DNA from: Atlantibacter hermannii
GTDB lineage: Bacteria; Pseudomonadota; Gammaproteobacteria; Enterobacterales; Enterobacteriaceae
DNA: 64,000 nt
Assembly: GCF_009907385.1 (NCBI RefSeq)
Contig: NZ_JAAATR010000002.1
Coordinates: 1 to 64,000 of the forward strand
Direction: 5' to 3'
Under the pieces are notes generated by a model. The model was not told the origin of the DNA, did no database searches, and was given only the letters and a program-made list of their open reading frames with translations. This document shows positions 46,545 through 55,698 of this stretch, piece after piece. The translations under genes were made by a program, and so were the position numbers. Positions within the stretch are counted from its first letter, which is position 1. Each line of letters begins with the position of its first letter.

Positions 46545-48125
46545 ATGTCTGAAATTCGGCAACGCACCGTGGAAAATATGCAAAAGTTTTCCAGAGCGAT
46601 GATCGGGGCAGTATTATTTTTACCGGTAATCGGATTAATTCTCGCACTCAGTTCAGTATTAACCAATCCCTCTCTGATCCCTGAAAACAGCGTTATTCAT
46701 AATATCGGCCAGCTGTTAGGTGATACTTTCTGGCCGCTGTTTGGAAATTTAGGTTTATTATTTTGCGTGGGGATAAGCTACGGCCTGGCAAAAGATAAAA
46801 AAACCGAAGTCGCCCTGGTGGCGGTGATGTGCTTTATTATGTTTTTGGGCGCGAACCACTCCTGGCTGGAATTAACCCATCAGGTTGCGGAAACCATCAA
46901 CGGCGAATATTACGGCACCGGGCAAACGCGGTTGCTGGGTTTTGTCGTGGTGGATATGGGGGTATTTCTCGGCATTATCCTGGGCTGCACTATTGCGTGG
47001 GTTCACAATAAAGTGTCGCAGATTGAATTACCCGGCGCGCTTTCCATGTATGGCGGGGCGAAATTAACCCTGATTGCCATGACGCCGGTGGTGCTGCTTT
47101 ACGCCATCGCGTTTACCACCATCTGGCCGGTGATGACTCACGGCATTACCGCGCTGACCGGCTTTATGAAAAACGCCGGTGTGGCGGGCGTGTTCGTCTA
47201 CGGCTTCTTTGAAAAATTCCTGATCCCGACTGGCCTGCATCACTTTGTCTGGTCGCCCTTCCAGTTAACCCAGATTGGCGGCACCCTTACGGTGGACGGG
47301 CAGACAGTATCCGGCACTCAGGCGATTTTCCTGGCCTATATGCGCCACCCGGATTTAACGCCGATAATGAACGACGCGCTGCGTTTCTCTCAGCAGGGGA
47401 TGACCACCATCTTTGGCTTGTCCGGCGCGGCGCTGGCGTTCTATCACACTGCCAGCCCGGCGAAAAAACAGATGGCGAAGGCGATACTCTTACCGGCGAT
47501 CATTACCTCTATTTTGACCGGTATTACCGAGCCGATTGAATTTACCTTCCTGTTTGTTTCTCCGCTGCTGTGGGTGATCCACGCCACATTAACGGCGGCG
47601 TCCCAGGCGATTTGCGATCTGTTTAGTGTTCGTCCGTGGGGCGCGTCCGGGTTAATTGAATTTGTGATCTATAACCTGCCGCTACCGGTGGCTTTAACCC
47701 GCTGGCCGTTATATATCGTGATCGGCATTGGGCAGTTCGCCGCCTATTACGTCATATTCCGTACCCTGGTGGTGAAACTGAATCTGAAAACACCGGGCCG
47801 CGAAGATGACGATGAAGTGAAGCTGTACAGCAAGCAGGATTACCAGGCGAAGAATAAGCAAAAAAATAAAGATGTCACCGACGAGATTATTAAAGGCCTG
47901 GGTGGCCGGGAAAATATTCTCTCAGTCGATAACTGCTTTACCCGCTTGCGCGTGGAAGTAAAAGATTTAACACAGGTTAATGACGCCATTCTTAAATCGA
48001 CCGGGGCTAACGGCGTCGTGCGAAATAATAATGAAGTGCAGGTTATTTATGGCGTGAGAGTAGGGCAGATCCGCTCACGAGTGGACCTCTGGCTCGCGCA
48101 AACACCAACCGGGAGTAACGTATGA
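46545..48125 (+). CDS. PTS alpha-glucoside-type transporter subunit IICB
   Basis: The 526-residue protein is a glucose-superfamily PTS permease: a IIC membrane domain (about 1-410) with the sugar-binding region GITEPIEFTFLFVSPLL, a linker beginning NLKTPGRED, and a C-terminal IIB domain with the phospho-cysteine Cys464 in DNCFTRLR. It is closest in layout to GlvCB and AglA, the maltose and alpha-glucoside PTS. No IIA domain is present, so it must borrow one, probably Crr. It overlaps the phosphoglycosidase gene by 4 bases (ATGA). The substrate is inferred, not shown. Confidence 0.85.
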   Translation: MSEIRQRTVENMQKFSRAMIGAVLFLPVIGLILALSSVLTNPSLIPENSVIHNIGQLLGDTFWPLFGNLGLLFCVGISYGLAKDKKTEVALVAVMCFIMFLGANHSWLELTHQVAETINGEYYGTGQTRLLGFVVVDMGVFLGIILGCTIAWVHNKVSQIELPGALSMYGGAKLTLIAMTPVVLLYAIAFTTIWPVMTHGITALTGFMKNAGVAGVFVYGFFEKFLIPTGLHHFVWSPFQLTQIGGTLTVDGQTVSGTQAIFLAYMRHPDLTPIMNDALRFSQQGMTTIFGLSGAALAFYHTASPAKKQMAKAILLPAIITSILTGITEPIEFTFLFVSPLLWVIHATLTAASQAICDLFSVRPWGASGLIEFVIYNLPLPVALTRWPLYIVIGIGQFAAYYVIFRTLVVKLNLKTPGREDDDEVKLYSKQDYQAKNKQKNKDVTDEIIKGLGGRENILSVDNCFTRLRVEVKDLTQVNDAILKSTGANGVVRNNNEVQVIYGVRVGQIRSRVDLWLAQTPTGSNV

Positions 48126-49492
48126 AATTAGCAGTATTAGGTGGCGGCGGCGTTCGCTCGGCATTTCTGGCCAAGTCTCTGGCGTACAATGCCCATCGCA
48201 TCAATCTTAAAGAAGTCGTTTTCCTGGACAGCTCGGAACAGAACCTGGCGCTGTTTGGCGAACTGGCGCGCTATGTGTTTACCACCATTCGCCCGGATAT
48301 TGACTTCAAACTGACGCGCGATCCGCTGGTGGCGCTGAAAGACGCCAATTATATCATTACCACCTTGCGCGTCGGCGGTGATGAAAGCCGCATTCGCGAC
48401 GAGCGTATCGCGCTGAATTTCAACACGCTCGGCCAGGAAACCACCGGCGCAGGCGGTTTTGCCATGGCATTGCGCTCGGTGCCCGCCATTCTGGAATACT
48501 GCCGTCTGATTGAAGAGCATGCGGCCAGCGACGCGATCCTGTTTAACTTTACCAACCCGTCCGGGCTGGTAACGGAAGCGATTGTGAAATCCGGCTTTAC
48601 GCGCCGCGTTTACGGCATTTGCGATGCGCCGTCGGAGCTGATCCGCGAATTACCGGCGCTGCTCGGCTGTGAAGAGCGCGATCTGCGCGTGGAATGCTAC
48701 GGCCTGAACCACTTCTCCTGGTTTACCAACATCACGGTAAACGGCGAGTCGGTGACAGAAAAACTGGTCGCTATGCCGGAACTGTATACCCGCACCGCCA
48801 TGCAGTATTTCTCGCCGGAGCTGGTGCGCCTGTGTGACAACCAGTTACTGAACGAATACCTCTATTACTACTACTACAAAGAAGAAGCGCTGGCGGCTAT
48901 TCAGGCATCCGGCGAGACGCGCGGCGAGCAGATCGCCCGCATCAACCGCGAAATGCGTGAAGAGCTGTCGGGCATTGATGTTAAAGCCGAGCCGCAACGC
49001 GCCTTCGGCGTATGGATGAAGCACTATTTACGCCGTGAAAACAGCTACATGCAGAATGAGTCGCAGCAGGAGAAATTCCACACCAGGGAGCCTCTTACGC
49101 TGCAGCAGTTCATCGAAGAGCCGGATACCGGCGGCTATGCGGGCGTGGCGCTGGATATCCTCGAAGCGGTCAACAGCAAAGAAACCAAGCGCATCGTGGT
49201 GTCGATCCCCAACAACGGCACTCTGGACTTCCTGCGCCCGGATGATGTGATTGAAATCAGCTGCGATCTGAGCAAAGACGGGCTGAAGCCGGTCACGCCA
49301 GCTCATGTGCCGCAGGCGCAGAAGAACATGATTGCCTGTGTGAAAGAGTACGAGCGGCTGGGCGTGGAGGCGATCCTCACCGGCGATCGCAGCCTGGCGG
49401 TGCGGGCGCTGATGGCGCATCCGCTGATCGGCTCATGGAGCCTGGCGGAAAAACTGGTTCATGCCTACATCGATGAACCGAACAAAGCCTGA
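48122..49492 (+). CDS. GH4 family 6-phospho-glycosidase
   Basis: The 456-residue enzyme belongs to glycoside hydrolase family 4, which cleaves phosphorylated disaccharides through an NAD+ and Mn2+-dependent redox mechanism. It opens with the nucleotide-binding KLAVLGGGGVRSAFLAKSL, and has TLRVGGDESRIRDERI, LGQETTGAGGFAMALRS, FNFTNPSGLVTEA, the metal-binding GICDAPSEL and CYGLNHFSW. Alpha-specific members often carry CDMP and beta-specific ones CN(V/I)P; CDAP here leaves the anomeric specificity open. It would hydrolyse the sugar phosphate delivered by the PTS encoded just before it. Confidence 0.87.
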   Translation: MKLAVLGGGGVRSAFLAKSLAYNAHRINLKEVVFLDSSEQNLALFGELARYVFTTIRPDIDFKLTRDPLVALKDANYIITTLRVGGDESRIRDERIALNFNTLGQETTGAGGFAMALRSVPAILEYCRLIEEHAASDAILFNFTNPSGLVTEAIVKSGFTRRVYGICDAPSELIRELPALLGCEERDLRVECYGLNHFSWFTNITVNGESVTEKLVAMPELYTRTAMQYFSPELVRLCDNQLLNEYLYYYYYKEEALAAIQASGETRGEQIARINREMREELSGIDVKAEPQRAFGVWMKHYLRRENSYMQNESQQEKFHTREPLTLQQFIEEPDTGGYAGVALDILEAVNSKETKRIVVSIPNNGTLDFLRPDDVIEISCDLSKDGLKPVTPAHVPQAQKNMIACVKEYERLGVEAILTGDRSLAVRALMAHPLIGSWSLAEKLVHAYIDEPNKA

Positions 49493-49496
49493 TAAT

Positions 49497-49517
49497 AAAG
49501 GGGCGTTAAGCCCCTTT
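49497..49517. terminator. Terminator between the phosphoglycosidase and RpiR genes
   Basis: AAAGGGGC (49497-49504) and GCCCCTTT (49510-49517) pair around GTTAA, followed by CGTTTT. The loop and 3' arm overlap the final codons of the convergent regulator gene (stop at 49506-49508). Confidence 0.75.
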
Positions 49518-50228
49518 CGTTTTCTGGTTAAACCACAGCTTTAACAGATGTTCAAAACCTAAAATGCAGTAGCCGAAAAACGGATTGGACCAGTAAATAT
49601 CATCATCATATTTTTGCGGGTCGTGAATAATAAACGCGGTATCCGCCTGGGTTGCCAGCGGGCTTTGGTAATCCCCGGTAAAGCAGACGATATTGATATT
49701 TTTATTCTCCAGCGCGTTTAGCCAGTTTAATGCCGAACTGCTGCGTCCGGATTTGGATATTATCCAGATAGAATCGAATCTGGCGGCGGTCTTTTGTTCA
49801 AGAATTTCATAATCTGGCCAGAGCGCCAGGCTGGCATTCACGCCGGTGACCAGGAATTTATTATAAATATACTGGGCGATAAGCTGAGAAAACCCGCTGC
49901 CGTGAATGAGGATTTTTTCGTGGCTCAGGCCATGAAGCAGCGTATCCAGTGACGCGACGGGCTGGATGTTCATAAAATCGACATCATTGGTCACATCCCG
50001 GCGCGGCATTGTGATGTTGAATTTGATGAAATAAACCATTTCCAGCCAGCCGCTAAATTTTAGCTTTTTAGCCAGCCGGACTAAGGTGGAAGGATTGCTG
50101 TAACATTTTTCTGCAACGCTACGCACGCCTTCTTTAAGACACAACTCAGGATTATCCTGAATGGTATTCAGTACCAGTAATTCGGTCCGGGTGAATTTAA
50201 TATCACGGAATAAATTTTGGATGTCCAT
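49506..50228 (-). CDS. RpiR/MurR family transcriptional regulator
   Basis: The 240-residue protein has an N-terminal RpiR helix-turn-helix (about 8-75; VRSVAEKCYSNPSTLVRLAKKLKFSGW) and a C-terminal SIS sugar-phosphate-binding domain (about 95-225; ILIHGSGFSQLIAQYI and WIISKSGRSSSALNWLNAL). Regulators of this type often control a neighbouring sugar PTS and sense its phosphorylated product. It sits between the convergent PTS operon and a divergent permease gene. AACTTTNNCAC occurs both in its promoter gap and upstream of the PTS gene, a weak operator candidate. Confidence 0.87.
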   Translation of the reverse strand: MDIQNLFRDIKFTRTELLVLNTIQDNPELCLKEGVRSVAEKCYSNPSTLVRLAKKLKFSGWLEMVYFIKFNITMPRRDVTNDVDFMNIQPVASLDTLLHGLSHEKILIHGSGFSQLIAQYIYNKFLVTGVNASLALWPDYEILEQKTAARFDSIWIISKSGRSSSALNWLNALENKNINIVCFTGDYQSPLATQADTAFIIHDPQKYDDDIYWSNPFFGYCILGFEHLLKLWFNQKTKGA

Positions 50229-50306
50229 TTTGCGCTCCCGATAATTCTTAAAACTTTATCACAAGACGGCGCGGGGCGGCATAACGCGTAAAGGAAATAA
50301 CGGAAG

Positions 50307-51500
50307 ATGGCGAAAACAACAGGGGTGTTAATTCTGGTTTTCTTTTTATGGGGAACCCTGACCGCAATCAATAGTACTTTACCGCTTTATTTTTTAGATT
50401 ATTTCCAGCTCACCTGGCAACAGGCCATCAGCATGAATACGCTGTTCTATCTGGCGCCGTTTCTGACCTGTTTGCCCTGCGGATGGCTGTTATCCCGATT
50501 CGGTTATCGGCGCATGTTGTATAGCGCGCTGCTGTTAACGGCGGCAGGGGCAGTGCTACTGGCGTGTGGCCTGATGATCTACCAGTTTCGCCTGAGCCAG
50601 GGCGCGGTATTTGTGATGGCGTCTGGCGTGGCGGCGCTACAGGTGGTGACTAACCCGTATCTGGCGGCGTTAAGCGGACCGGAACGCCAGGTTAGCCAGC
50701 TGTCGCTGGCCTCGGCGCTTAATTCATTGGGCACCACGCTTGCCCCCTTAGCCGTCGCTGTCCTGCTGGCGAATTTCCCCCTTAACAGCACGCTGCATCA
50801 GGAGCCGCTGCGCTGGCTGTGGATGGCGCTGGCGCTGTTTGCGGTGTTGATTATCGCGCTGGGCAAAGCCAGCCGTCTGCCGGATATCACGGTACGCGTG
50901 GCGACGCCGAGTTTTCGCACGCTGTTTCAGCGTAAACGGATGATTTTCCATATTCTGGCGCTGTTTATTTACGTCGGCGTTGAGGTATCGCTGGCGACCA
51001 GTACCGCCAACTGGTGGGTGCAAACCGGCGGCAAGCGTATCGATCAGGCAATGTCGCTGATGGCGATTTACTGGGGCGGGGCGCTGGTCGGGCGTTTTGT
51101 GTTTAGCGGTGTGGCGCATCGCATCAGCGTGCGGATGGCGACGCTGTGCATGACCTGGAGCGCCATGCTGCTGGTGCTGGCGGCGGTGATCCTGAATAAC
51201 GCCCATGGCGGCTATTTATTGCTGCTAACCGGCTTAGCGAACGCCATCCTCTATCCGGTGATTTTTAGCCAGTTGTTGAGAGACGCGCAGGATCAGGCCG
51301 GTCTGGCGTCGGCGCTGGCGATCATGGCGGGAATAGGCGGCGCGGTGCTGCCGTGGTTGCAGGGCGTGTTAATCGACGGGGTGACGCTGCGGTATAGCTT
51401 TTTACTGCCGGTGGCGCTGTATGGGCTGTTAACGCTGTGGGCCGGTTTTTTGTGCCCGTCGCCGCGCGCTCAGCCGCTTTCCGAAGCAGAAAGCGGCTGA
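50307..51500 (+). CDS. MFS sugar permease, FHS (FucP/GlcP) type
   Basis: The 397-residue product has 12 predicted membrane helices and the features of the fucose-galactose-glucose:proton symporters: FFLWGTLTAINSTLPLYF in helix 1, GWLLSRFGYRRMLY in the helix 2-3 loop, and QVVTNPYLAALSGPE in mid-N-terminal half. It is divergent from the RpiR gene, so it may share the regulator and bring in a sugar related to that of the PTS. The substrate is unknown. It ends 9 bases from the convergent ghrB. Confidence 0.82.
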   Translation: MAKTTGVLILVFFLWGTLTAINSTLPLYFLDYFQLTWQQAISMNTLFYLAPFLTCLPCGWLLSRFGYRRMLYSALLLTAAGAVLLACGLMIYQFRLSQGAVFVMASGVAALQVVTNPYLAALSGPERQVSQLSLASALNSLGTTLAPLAVAVLLANFPLNSTLHQEPLRWLWMALALFAVLIIALGKASRLPDITVRVATPSFRTLFQRKRMIFHILALFIYVGVEVSLATSTANWWVQTGGKRIDQAMSLMAIYWGGALVGRFVFSGVAHRISVRMATLCMTWSAMLLVLAAVILNNAHGGYLLLLTGLANAILYPVIFSQLLRDAQDQAGLASALAIMAGIGGAVLPWLQGVLIDGVTLRYSFLLPVALYGLLTLWAGFLCPSPRAQPLSEAESG

Positions 51501-51509
51501 AAAGCACGA

Positions 51510-52487
51510 TTAGCCGTTAAGCACCTGCGGGTTAACGCAGTTCTTTTCGACCTTGCCGTTGAGCGCGTCGATCAGGTTATCCACCGCGCAGGCCGCCATG
51601 TTGTAGCGGGTTTCATGGGTGGCGGAGCCGATATGCGGCAGTGCCACCACGTTCGGCAACTTCAGCAGTTCAGAATCTACCGGCAGAGGCTCCTGCTCGA
51701 ATACGTCCAGACCGGCGGCGTGGATTTCACCGGCTTTCAGCGCCGCGATCAGGGCGTGTTCATCCACCACCGGTCCGCGACCCGCGTTAATAAACACGGC
51801 AGACGATTTCATGGCTTTGAACTGTTTCTCGCCGATCAGATGGTGCGTCTCGTCAGTCAGCGGCAGTACCAGGCAAACGAAATCAGATTCCGCCAGCAGG
51901 GTGTCGATATCGCAGTAACGGGCGTTAAAGCGCTCTTCCGCTTCGGCATGATGGCGGCGCGCGTTATACAGGATCGGCATTGAGAAGCCGAAATGCGCGC
52001 GCTGCGCCAGCGCCAGGCCAATACGGCCCATGCCGATAATGCCCATGGTTTTATGGTGCACATCAATGCCAAACCAGTCCGGTCCGATGCTCTTTTGCCA
52101 TTCGCCTTTCTTCACGCGTTCCGCCACTTCCACCGCGCGGCGCGCGGTCGCTAACACCAGCGTCATCATGGTATCGGCGACGGTTTCGGTCAGCACGGTG
52201 GGGGTGTGCATCAGCGCCACTTTGCGGGCGGTTAACGCATCGACGTCAAAGTTGTCGTAACCCACTGAAATGGTCGAGGCGGCGCGCAGCTGCGGCATCT
52301 TTTCCAGCAGGGCGGCATCGACGTTCTGGCTGGAGCCCAGCAGGCCCACCGCGTTAGCGAACAGCTCAGCATGTTTCGCCTGGCTCTCTGCGTTAATGCT
52401 GTCGAGCTCGGTCACCTCAAAGTGGTTTTGCAGACGGGTTAGCAGGTCATCGGGTAAGGATTTATAGAGAATTACAGACGGCTTCAT
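51510..52487 (-). CDS. ghrB: Glyoxylate/hydroxypyruvate/2-ketogluconate reductase GhrB
   Basis: GhrB is a D-2-hydroxyacid dehydrogenase that reduces glyoxylate, hydroxypyruvate and 2-keto-D-gluconate with NADPH. The 325 residues (E. coli 324) include the Rossmann motif [20 protein letters not shown], the catalytic Arg in [11 protein letters not shown], the Glu in DVFEQEPL and the His in [13 protein letters not shown]. Here it is last gene of an apparent kguE-kguK-kguT-ghrB operon. In Pseudomonas that slot is kguD, the 2-keto-6-phosphogluconate reductase, so it may serve that step. In E. coli it stands next to yiaF; here 5 kb of accessory DNA separates them. Confidence 0.92.
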   Translation of the reverse strand: MKPSVILYKSLPDDLLTRLQNHFEVTELDSINAESQAKHAELFANAVGLLGSSQNVDAALLEKMPQLRAASTISVGYDNFDVDALTARKVALMHTPTVLTETVADTMMTLVLATARRAVEVAERVKKGEWQKSIGPDWFGIDVHHKTMGIIGMGRIGLALAQRAHFGFSMPILYNARRHHAEAEERFNARYCDIDTLLAESDFVCLVLPLTDETHHLIGEKQFKAMKSSAVFINAGRGPVVDEHALIAALKAGEIHAAGLDVFEQEPLPVDSELLKLPNVVALPHIGSATHETRYNMAACAVDNLIDALNGKVEKNCVNPQVLNG

Positions 52488-52553
52488 TCACTCTCTCCGT
52501 GGAACGTGTCGGATGTGATGGCAAAACGGGCGGCCTGTCGCCGCCCGTCGCCT

Positions 52554-53834
52554 TTAAGCATGGCGTGCGCCTGCCGGAAGTTTTTGATGATTAGCAGGCT
52601 TAACAATCAGAGTAAGCCACACTGAGGCGAAAAGTGCCACACCCATAAAAATGTAGGAGGCAGACGGGTTGCCGGTCGCGCCGTTGAGATAGCCCACAAA
52701 CCACGAGCCCACGAACGACCCCAGCGCGCCCATACTGTTGATCAGCGCCATCGCGCCGCCCGCCACGTTTTTCGGCAGCATCTCCGGGATAATCGCAAAG
52801 AACGGGCCATACGGCGCGTACATCGCGGCGCCGGCAATCACCAGCAGGGTATAAGAGAGCCAGAAGTTATTCGCGCCCACCGCCCAGGAGCCGATAAAGG
52901 CGAATGCGCCGATCAGCAGCAGCGGCCACACGAACAGTTTGCGGTTCTGCATTTTGTCCGATGCCCAGGAGACCACAATCATCGCGATAGTGGCGGCCAG
53001 GTAAGGTACGGAAGAGAGCCAGCCCACTTCCACCATGCCCATGTTTTCACTGCCGTTGCGGATAATCGACGGCAGCCACAGTACAAAGCCGTACACGCCG
53101 ATGCTCCAGGCGAAATACTGCATGCACAGCAGCACCACGTTGCGCGAGCGGAAGGCTTCGCCGTAGTTGCGCACCGGTTTAATGCCTTTCTGCTCTTCTT
53201 CCAGCTGCGCCTGCAAGGCGGCTTTTTCGCTCTCCGCCAGCCAGTTCACCTGGTTCGGTTTGTCTTTCACCAGCACCCACCAGCAGAAGGCCCAGATAAT
53301 CGCCGGAACCCCTTCGATGATGAACATTTCACGCCAGCCGAAGGCCTGAATCAGGTAGCCGGAGACCACCGACATCCACAGCACCGTCACCGGGTTGCCG
53401 AGGATCAGGAAGGTATTGGCGCGCGAACGTTCCGATTTGGTGAACCAGTTACTGATGTAAATCAGCATTGCAGGCATCACCGCCGCTTCCACCACCCCGA
53501 GGATAAAACGGATGGCCGCCAGCATCGGGATATTGCTGACCATCCCGGTCAGTGACGCGCAGCCGCCCCACAGGATCAGGCAGATGAAAATCAGTTTGCG
53601 CACGCTGCGGCGCTCGGCGTACATCGCGCCGGGGATCTGGAAGAAAAAGTAGCCGAGGAAGAACAGCGCGCCCAGCAGCGACGATACGCCTTTGGTGATG
53701 CCGAGATCCTCGTTAATGCCAGCCGCAGACGCAAAGCTGAAGTTGGCTCGGTCAAGGTATGCCAGGCTGTAGGTGATAAATATGATGGGCATGATATACA
53801 GCCAGCGTTTTGGCGCATTCGTTGGGCTTTTCAT
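52554..53834 (-). CDS. kguT: 2-ketogluconate MFS transporter KguT-like
   Basis: The 426-residue product is an anion:cation symporter (ACS) family MFS protein with 12 helices, from WLYIMPIIFITYSLAYLDRANFSFA to the conserved VGVVEAAVMPAMLIYISNWF and GFVLWLPSII segments. The family imports sugar acids such as hexuronates, galactonate and 2-ketogluconate. The kinase, epimerase and reductase genes around it point to 2-ketogluconate. I choose ATG 53834 because AGAGAG lies 6 bases upstream; the in-frame ATG at 53840 abuts that ribosome site, and longer forms are non-homologous. Confidence 0.83.
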   Translation of the reverse strand: MKSPTNAPKRWLYIMPIIFITYSLAYLDRANFSFASAAGINEDLGITKGVSSLLGALFFLGYFFFQIPGAMYAERRSVRKLIFICLILWGGCASLTGMVSNIPMLAAIRFILGVVEAAVMPAMLIYISNWFTKSERSRANTFLILGNPVTVLWMSVVSGYLIQAFGWREMFIIEGVPAIIWAFCWWVLVKDKPNQVNWLAESEKAALQAQLEEEQKGIKPVRNYGEAFRSRNVVLLCMQYFAWSIGVYGFVLWLPSIIRNGSENMGMVEVGWLSSVPYLAATIAMIVVSWASDKMQNRKLFVWPLLLIGAFAFIGSWAVGANNFWLSYTLLVIAGAAMYAPYGPFFAIIPEMLPKNVAGGAMALINSMGALGSFVGSWFVGYLNGATGNPSASYIFMGVALFASVWLTLIVKPANHQKLPAGARHA

Positions 53835-53877
53835 AAGCATCTCTCTGTAGTCGTAGGGTAAAAGGCCGATAAAGGGT

Positions 53878-54837
53878 TTATGCACACAGCGCCGATTCGC
53901 GTTCGGCCAGTTCGGCGCGGCAAGGCAAGCCTTCGCTGTCCCCCTGCACCTGAATCGCCAGCGCGCCGATGGTGTTGCCCCGCCGTACCGCGTCGCGAAT
54001 CGTGAGTCCATCCAGCAAGCCGCTGATCACGCCGACGGCGAAGCCATCGCCCGCGCCAACGGTGTCCACAACCTGCTCAACGCGGCAGGCGTCCACGCTC
54101 CCTTGCTCACCCTGAGCCGTTTTGAACCAGGCGCCATCCGCGCCGGTTTTGATCGCCACGCACTGTACGCCGTGGTCGAGATAAAAGTCGGCAATCGCTT
54201 CAGGCTGGCGATAACCGGTGAGAATTTCGCCCTCTTTTATGCCTGGCAGCACCCAGTTGGCCTGGAACGCCAGCTTATTCAGCTGCTCCACCATCTGCGC
54301 TTCGCTTTTCCACAGCACCGGACGCAGGTTCGGGTCGAAAGAGATGGTTTTGCCCTGATTACGGAACAGCGAGGCCGCATAGTTCAACAGCGCCAGCGAC
54401 GTTTCGGACAAGGCGGCCGCCACGCCGCTCAGGTGCAAATGCCGCGCCGCGTTAAAGCCGATATAACCCGCGTCTTCCACCGACAAATGGCTGGCCGCCG
54501 AGCCCTTACGGAAATATTCCACGATGGGATCGGTTCCATTTTCGGCTTTAGATTTCAACTGGAATCCCGTTGGATAGCGGTCGTCAATCGTCACGGCGCG
54601 CGTATCAATGCCCTCGCGCTTCAGGCATTCGAGCACGTAGCGGCCATGAGAGTCGTTGCCGACGCGGCTGACCCAGCCGACGTTAAAACCGAGGCGGGCC
54701 AGGCCCGTCGCCACGTTGAGCTCCGCGCCCGCGACGCGCTTAATGAAGTGTTCGACGTTTTCCAGCGGACCGGTTTCGGTGGCGACGAACATCGCCATGG
54801 CTTCGCCGACGGTGATGATATCCAGAGAGTCAGACAT
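53878..54837 (-). CDS. kguK: 2-ketogluconate kinase KguK-like (PfkB family)
   Basis: The 319-residue kinase has the PfkB signatures: ITVGEAMAMFVA at the N-terminus, GAELNVATGLARLGF, and the C-terminal DTVGAGDGFAVGVISGLLDG holding the catalytic aspartate and anion hole. It resembles KdgK, which phosphorylates 2-keto-3-deoxygluconate. Position in a kguE-K-T operon favours 2-ketogluconate, giving 2-keto-6-phosphogluconate. A KdgK role cannot be excluded from sequence alone. It is 3 bases from the kguE stop and 43 bases from kguT. Confidence 0.82.
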   Translation of the reverse strand: MSDSLDIITVGEAMAMFVATETGPLENVEHFIKRVAGAELNVATGLARLGFNVGWVSRVGNDSHGRYVLECLKREGIDTRAVTIDDRYPTGFQLKSKAENGTDPIVEYFRKGSAASHLSVEDAGYIGFNAARHLHLSGVAAALSETSLALLNYAASLFRNQGKTISFDPNLRPVLWKSEAQMVEQLNKLAFQANWVLPGIKEGEILTGYRQPEAIADFYLDHGVQCVAIKTGADGAWFKTAQGEQGSVDACRVEQVVDTVGAGDGFAVGVISGLLDGLTIRDAVRRGNTIGALAIQVQGDSEGLPCRAELAERESALCA

Positions 54838-54840
54838 CGC

Positions 54841-55590
54841 TTAAACCTCGCGTAACAAATTAACGTAATGACGGGTGACCGCCGTGAGATCGTCGCCTTC
54901 CAGCGGGAATTCGATCCCGCGCGGCGCGTCGCCCGGCAGCTGGCGCAGCAGCGCCAGCCAGCGCGGCTCGGCGTCATCCAGCGCTATCGCGTGGAAGCGG
55001 GCATGACGGGATTCAGCGGCTTTAACGTGGATATAGCTGACCAGCGGGGCCAGTTTGCTGGCCGCCACTTCCGGTGATTCCCCAACCCACAGCCAGTTGG
55101 CCATATCAAAGGTCAGCGTGACCGGCAGGTTCATTACCGATACGGCAGCCTGAAAACGCTGCACTGGCGCGAGCCTGCCGTAAACGGTTTGATCGTTTTC
55201 CACCACCAGCGCGACCGGCGAATCCGCCAGTAGCTCGCGCAGCGGTTCGGCTGCGTGGCTGGACTGGAAATTGCCCAGCGACAGTTTTAGCCAGGCTGCA
55301 TTCAGGATCTGCGCTTCTTCCAGCAGGGCGGGGATATTGGGGTTGAGCGTGCCGTCATCGCTAAACAGCGCCTGCGGCGCGGAGTAGCAGGCTTTGAGAT
55401 GGTGAGACGCGATAGCGGCGGCAAGCGTCGGGAGCGCATTCAGTTCCGGCCCGGACAGCAGTTCCCGGCGGATTTCCACGCCGTCGGCGCCTGCGCCAGC
55501 AATAATCGGCAGTAGCGCCTGTTGGCCGCCCAGGGCAGCCACGCGCGAATTCCCGTAGGCCGCCGTCACAACAATAATCGCGTTTTTCAT
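54841..55590 (-). CDS. kguE: KguE-like sugar phosphate isomerase/epimerase
   Basis: The 249-residue protein has the AP-endonuclease-2/xylose-isomerase-like TIM barrel fold. GADGVEIRRELLSG lies near the N-terminus, metal-binding glutamate in LVVENDQT, then LTFDMANWLWVGE and YIHVKAAES. In Pseudomonas the gene kguE opens the 2-ketogluconate operon, but its reaction is not well defined. Here it also comes first, downstream of a perfect 16-bp palindrome likely bound by the LacI-type regulator encoded next door. Confidence 0.8.
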   Translation of the reverse strand: MKNAIIVVTAAYGNSRVAALGGQQALLPIIAGAGADGVEIRRELLSGPELNALPTLAAAIASHHLKACYSAPQALFSDDGTLNPNIPALLEEAQILNAAWLKLSLGNFQSSHAAEPLRELLADSPVALVVENDQTVYGRLAPVQRFQAAVSVMNLPVTLTFDMANWLWVGESPEVAASKLAPLVSYIHVKAAESRHARFHAIALDDAEPRWLALLRQLPGDAPRGIEFPLEGDDLTAVTRHYVNLLREV

Positions 55591-55636
55591 GGTGATTCCT
55601 CAGCGACGTTTTTTTCATCGATAAGGAATACGCTAG

Positions 55637-55652
55637 TTGGAACCGGTTCCAA
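55637..55652. promoter_or_regulatory. Perfect palindromic operator of the kgu operon
   Basis: TTGGAACCGGTTCCAA is a perfect 16-bp palindrome with the central CG expected for LacI/GalR proteins. It closely resembles the PtxS site TGAAACCGGTTTCA of Pseudomonas. It lies 46 bases upstream of kguE, in the gap after the LacI-type gene. I infer it is that protein's operator, which 2-ketogluconate would relieve. Confidence 0.8.
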
Positions 55653-55698
55653 AGAAAAGGCGGGCATGACGAATTTATGATCGCCATCACGAAGCAAT

